From PHAA01 sp964584415 (lineage in GTDB: Bacteria; Bacillota; Syntrophomonadia; Syntrophomonadales; Syntrophomonadaceae): 9,818 nucleotides of DNA. Position 1 is the stretch's first letter, and every line of letters begins with the position of its first letter. Below the pieces are notes generated by a model. That model saw only the letters and a program-made list of their open reading frames with translations. It was not told where the DNA came from and did not search any database. Made by a program: the position numbers and the translations under genes. Location: contig CAZOZX010000073.1 in assembly GCA_964584415.1 (NCBI GenBank), positions 1 to 9,818 on the forward strand. Reading direction: 5' to 3'. Positions 7,176-9,818 of the stretch are shown here, one piece after another.

Positions 7176-8260
7176 CTATTTTTTCCCTTTTGGCGTAGTA
7201 AGGCCAGATCCTCTTTGTTTTTTATAATCGTAGGTAAGAACCTGTCCACCATTTCATCGTTGAGTTTTTCTGTACCTTCCATGACCAGTGCCCGGGCCAT
7301 GTCTATTCCCTCAGCTATGCTGGGCTTCTTCATCAATTCCGACCTTTCCCGCATACTATGCATCAGTTGGGCTACCTCACGAGCTAGGCCCGTCTGAATC
7401 CCGGGGATCTTTTTGAACAGAATATTCTGCTCCTTTTCCACGGTCGGGTAATCTATGTACAGGAATATGCAGCGCCGTTTTAAAGCGTTGGTCAATTCCC
7501 GGGTATCATTGTTGGTAATGACTATGTGAGGAATGGTCCTGGCTTTAATTGTCCCAAACTCAGGGATAGACACCTGGAAATCAGATAACACTTCCAATAG
7601 AAAAGCCTCAAACTCTTCATCCGCCTTATCTATCTCATCGATCAACAGCACCGGGGCTTTACCCTCGGCCAGTATCGCCTTGAGCAGGGGGCGGGTGAGC
7701 AAGAAGTCTTCCACGAAAACATCCGTCACATCGCGCTCTTTACCCTGGATATACAGTAACTGTTTCTGGTAGTTCCACTCATATAGGGCTTTATTTTCAT
7801 CGAGGCCCTCATAGCACTGTAACCGGATCAACTGGGTATCCAGCATAGCCGCCAATACCTTGGCTATTTCGGTTTTACCCACCCCCGGTTCGCCCTCGAT
7901 CAAGATTGGCTTCTGCAGCAGCAGGCTCAGGTAAACGGCATCAGCAATATTTTGGTCACAAACGTAATCTTGAGCCGCGAACTCTTTTATTATCTCAGCG
8001 GCTGTTATTCTTTGTCCATCTATCATAAGAATCCCCCGTTTAGTCCAATATCTCAGTCTGTTGAAATAGTCAGCGATCCGAACCATTAACAGGTGCCAGT
8101 GATGCAAGATTTTGCGGCGTAACTCAAGATAATCCTGGGCTCCCGCGATAATCGCCGGGATTTCCTCAATCTTGACCCAGCCATTTACGGCATCAAAATA
8201 GACTTCCCGACTCAGACTGTCAATATAGTCTTTATCACCGTTTTCACGGTCTGGAACCAT
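7157..8260 (-). CDS. MoxR-family AAA+ ATPase with N-terminal extension
   Basis: The 367-residue protein contains a MoxR-type AAA+ core: Walker A GEPGVGKT (123-130), Walker B VLLIDEID (204-211), sensor 1 ITNND (248-252) and a likely arginine finger in KRRC (261-264). MoxR ATPases pair with VWA proteins to remodel or insert metal into client complexes, and the CoxE-like gene overlaps its 3' end here. Residues 1-78 form an extra helical, aromatic-rich region ahead of the core, so the protein is longer than most CoxD-like MoxR proteins (about 280-330 residues). AGGGGAGT (8265-8272) lies 4 nt before the ATG at 8260. A second possible start, Met79 at 8026, is preceded by GGGGG with 6-nt spacing and would give a 289-residue protein of usual size, so two forms might be made. 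The gene is the first of the operon and divergent from the stalk-domain gene. Confidence 0.93.
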   Translation of the reverse strand: MVPDRENGDKDYIDSLSREVYFDAVNGWVKIEEIPAIIAGAQDYLELRRKILHHWHLLMVRIADYFNRLRYWTKRGILMIDGQRITAAEIIKEFAAQDYVCDQNIADAVYLSLLLQKPILIEGEPGVGKTEIAKVLAAMLDTQLIRLQCYEGLDENKALYEWNYQKQLLYIQGKERDVTDVFVEDFLLTRPLLKAILAEGKAPVLLIDEIDKADEEFEAFLLEVLSDFQVSIPEFGTIKARTIPHIVITNNDTRELTNALKRRCIFLYIDYPTVEKEQNILFKKIPGIQTGLAREVAQLMHSMRERSELMKKPSIAEGIDMARALVMEGTEKLNDEMVDRFLPTIIKNKEDLALLRQKGKNRWLGVI

Positions 8261-8402
8261 ATTTACTCCCCTGATTTCAGTATATCATAAGGCCCATTTT
8301 GCATGTACTTAATCACAAGTGCTATTTGCCACAGTCGCTATTTCGAATATTGGGCCATTCCCATGGTCCTGATTGAACCCGCACAAATGAGTAGTGGTTG
8401 CG

Positions 8403-8431
8403 TATATATAGGAAACGCCTTGATGAGTCAC
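8403..8431 (-). promoter_or_regulatory. Candidate promoter for the moxR operon
   Basis: Read on the minus strand, GTGACT (8426-8431) and TATATA (8403-8408) are spaced by 17 bp. Each matches the sigma-A consensus at 4 of 6 bases. The resulting leader to the moxR start would be about 135 nt. The -35 hexamer lies 2 bp from the palindrome at 8434-8449. Confidence 0.3.
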
Positions 8432-8433
8432 GT

Positions 8434-8449
8434 CAGAATAATTATTCTG
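8434..8449. promoter_or_regulatory. Perfect 16-bp palindrome, probable operator
   Basis: CAGAATAATTATTCTG is a perfect dyad in the gap between the divergent moxR and stalk-domain genes. It overlaps the -35 position of the plus-strand promoter candidate and adjoins the minus-strand one, as expected for an operator that controls both. TCA/TGA flanks extend the symmetry if a 3-nt offset on the left is allowed. The regulator is not known and none is encoded in this window. Confidence 0.5.
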
Positions 8450-8475
8450 TGATTATAGCCAGACTGACATATAAT
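8447..8475 (+). promoter_or_regulatory. Candidate promoter for the stalk-domain gene
   Basis: A perfect TATAAT (8470-8475) is preceded at 17 bp by CTGTGA (8447-8452), a poor -35 (3 of 6) that overlaps the palindrome. A weak -35 plus overlapping dyad suggests a regulated or activator-dependent promoter. The leader to the ATG at 8530 would be about 48 nt. An alternative pair is TTGATG (8420-8425) with TATTCT (8443-8448), spacing 17. Confidence 0.45.
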
Positions 8476-8529
8476 GAATGAAATGGCAGCAAATTCAGGA
8501 ATCTGAGCCAATGGAGGGTGAGGGGTATT

Positions 8530-9756
8530 ATGATCAAAAAGCTTTATATCCTATTGAGTGTAATTGCCTTTTTATTCTCCTGGTCCGCAGATTTCGCCCT
8601 AGGATATACTTATCCTACCATCGTTCTGGACGGCCAGCAGTTACCGATCGCTGTCCCCGCTATCGATGAATATGGAAGAACCATGGTTCCAGTACGGGCC
8701 TTTTTTGAGGAAATGGGCGCAGTAGTAAGTTGGGACCAAGGCAAGCGGACGGTTATGATCAGCAAGGCCGATACGGAGATCAGACTGACTATCGGTCAGA
8801 ATACCGCCTATGTTAATGGAAAAGCCGTAAATCTGGACATTCCACCCCTGATCCTCGATGGCAGAATTGTGGTACCGCTCAGGTTTGTGGCTGAAGCAAT
8901 CGGTGCTGAAGTAACCTGGAACGCAGAAAAAAATCAAATCGACATTCAGACCACGCCACAACCAGGCATAAAGGAAAGCCCTACTGCAAGCCCTGGTTCT
9001 AATCATGCCCCGGGCTTCATCACGACGGAACCAGACAATGCCATGCCCACTTCTCCACCGTCAAGCAAAAGTAAAACTTTTGTTTTAAACCCACAAATCC
9101 CCTACATATTGATAGCACTCCTCATTGTAGTCGGGGCAGTGTGCGGGGTATTATTTCTCAAGCACTCCCGTAAGCGAGCAGCCAGTGTCCAGATTGCAGC
9201 TTTGGATGGGGTAGACCTGGGCGAGATAAACCAATCGGCGTATAATAAGGATGTCGTAGATTGGGAAGAGGGTGATCACCAATCGCAAATGCGGGAAACG
9301 GTTGATCGGGTCGAAGCAGAATACGCCGCATTAAATCCTGAGATAGGTGCCACGGCTGATGCGCGCCACCAGGAAGAAATTATTAATGCTGGTAACCAAG
9401 ACGCCGCCGGTCAAAAGCCCGTGCCTCAGGATGAAGATGAAGCGGTAGAAGCCTATTACAATAAAGGAATTAAAATGATCAAACAGCAGAATTGGACCGA
9501 AGCCCGCTTAGCCCTGGTTTACCCATCAATAACAAAATACAGGGATTCTGAAGAACTGGGCTATTACATCGAAGCCAAAGAGCACTATGACGAATCCCAA
9601 AATTCCAGCGCTGCCGATCCGCATTGGGCTGCAGTCATGGCCGATTTTTATTGCCGCAAAATACCCGATGATTATGATGGATTGTTCAAGGAAGAAATAC
9701 AGGAATTAAAAACCGTCTGTAAGAGTAATCTGGCCAGATTCAAGGAAGATCTTTAG
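8530..9756 (+). CDS. Exported stalk-domain (Cu amine oxidase N-terminal-like) protein with membrane helix and acidic cytoplasmic tail
   Basis: The 408-residue product starts with a signal sequence (1-25; basic MIKK, hydrophobic core, cleavage near ALG). Residues about 31-140 match the copper amine oxidase N-terminal-like domain (PF07833), with the two characteristic segments TMVPVRAFFEEMGAVVSW (51-68) and IVVPLRFVAEAIGAEVTW (113-130). No copper-oxidase catalytic part follows; this domain is generally a cell-surface structural or binding module. A Pro/Ser/Thr linker (about 141-185) leads to one membrane helix (189-210) and a cytoplasmic part of about 200 residues that is rich in Asp and Glu and has one TPR-like segment (about 309-335). 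It therefore joins an external sensor-like domain to an internal interaction surface. I chose ATG 8530, with GAGGGGT about 3 nt upstream, over GTG 8518, which has its GGAGG directly adjacent and would put four residues before the signal sequence. It is divergent from moxR. Confidence 0.9.
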   Translation: MIKKLYILLSVIAFLFSWSADFALGYTYPTIVLDGQQLPIAVPAIDEYGRTMVPVRAFFEEMGAVVSWDQGKRTVMISKADTEIRLTIGQNTAYVNGKAVNLDIPPLILDGRIVVPLRFVAEAIGAEVTWNAEKNQIDIQTTPQPGIKESPTASPGSNHAPGFITTEPDNAMPTSPPSSKSKTFVLNPQIPYILIALLIVVGAVCGVLFLKHSRKRAASVQIAALDGVDLGEINQSAYNKDVVDWEEGDHQSQMRETVDRVEAEYAALNPEIGATADARHQEEIINAGNQDAAGQKPVPQDEDEAVEAYYNKGIKMIKQQNWTEARLALVYPSITKYRDSEELGYYIEAKEHYDESQNSSAADPHWAAVMADFYCRKIPDDYDGLFKEEIQELKTVCKSNLARFKEDL

Positions 9757-9818
9757 ATATAACGCCTCCAATGAACTGCCACTTATCCAGTTTGAAAAAT
9801 AAGGGCTTAGTCAGAGCC
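9757..9818. other. Right-edge sequence, nothing assignable
   Basis: The final 62 bases after the stalk-domain gene hold only a weak AACTG/CAGTT inverted repeat (9774-9792, loop 9 nt) without a T-run. A minus-strand open frame runs in from the window edge (9740-9818) but is too short to identify. Confidence 0.4.

Noticed and set aside
5260..8260. cox (CO dehydrogenase maturation) cluster
   Set aside because: MoxR and CoxE-like proteins are present, but no CO dehydrogenase subunit, CoxF, CoxG or molybdopterin-insertion gene is visible, so the coxD/coxE symbols are not justified.
8279..8287. Extended -10 (TGATATACT on the minus strand) just before moxR
   Set aside because: The predicted transcription start would fall on the Shine-Dalgarno itself, leaving almost no leader, and no -35 is visible.
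8403..8410. TATATATA as a plus-strand -10
   Set aside because: The nearest -35-like hexamer (TTGAAC, 8373-8378) is 24 bp away, outside the usable range.
8518..8529. GTG at 8518 as start of the stalk-domain protein
   Set aside because: Its GGAGG is directly adjacent with no spacing, and it would place four residues before a normal signal sequence beginning MIKK. ATG 8530 fits better.
8641..9006. 121-codon minus-strand open frame inside the stalk-domain gene
   Set aside because: The plus-strand frame encodes a clear signal peptide and duplicated stalk segments; the antisense frame has no recognisable domain.
9740..9818. Minus-strand open frame running in from the right edge
   Set aside because: About 25 codons, overlaps the end of the stalk-domain gene, and has no recognisable motif.

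Overview
The window most resembles accessory chromosome of an anaerobic Firmicute of the Clostridia or Syntrophomonadia kind; this assignment is an inference. The supporting signs are strong AGGAGG-type ribosome binding sites, a ferredoxin-nitroreductase fusion typical of anaerobes, and an exported protein with a copper amine oxidase N-terminal-like (stalk) domain, a domain especially common in Firmicutes. No rRNA, tRNA, CRISPR array or recognisable intact mobile element is visible.

Layout. Bases 1-249 hold no convincing gene. A plus-strand run at 250-4202 encodes a membrane protein with two cytoplasmic zinc ribbons and a long helical exterior, a CapA-type metallophosphoesterase-like protein, and a Wzx/TuaB-type polysaccharide flippase. 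The last two are only 10 bp apart and look like one surface-polymer unit. A small HAD protein of the soluble P-type-ATPase-like type follows on the minus strand (4329-4802). Divergent from it is a 58-residue DUF2892 membrane protein (5032-5208).

A minus-strand operon then runs from 8260 down to 5260. It encodes a MoxR AAA+ ATPase, a CoxE-like von Willebrand A protein whose start overlaps the moxR end by 19 nt, and, 65 bp later, a two-[4Fe-4S] ferredoxin-nitroreductase fusion. MoxR/VWA pairs generally act as chaperones that activate or metallate a client enzyme, so the nitroreductase is a candidate client or partner. Divergent from this operon is a plus-strand gene (8530-9756) for a signal-peptide protein with an extracellular stalk domain, one membrane helix and an acidic cytoplasmic tail. 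The 269-bp gap between these divergent genes contains a perfect 16-bp palindrome flanked by promoter-like elements in both directions, which suggests shared control.

The parts most worth attention are the MoxR/VWA/Fe-S nitroreductase operon with its divergent transmembrane partner, and the CapA/flippase pair with no glycosyltransferase in view. The families are recognisable. What may be new is the combination, and that can only be settled by comparing neighbourhoods across genomes.
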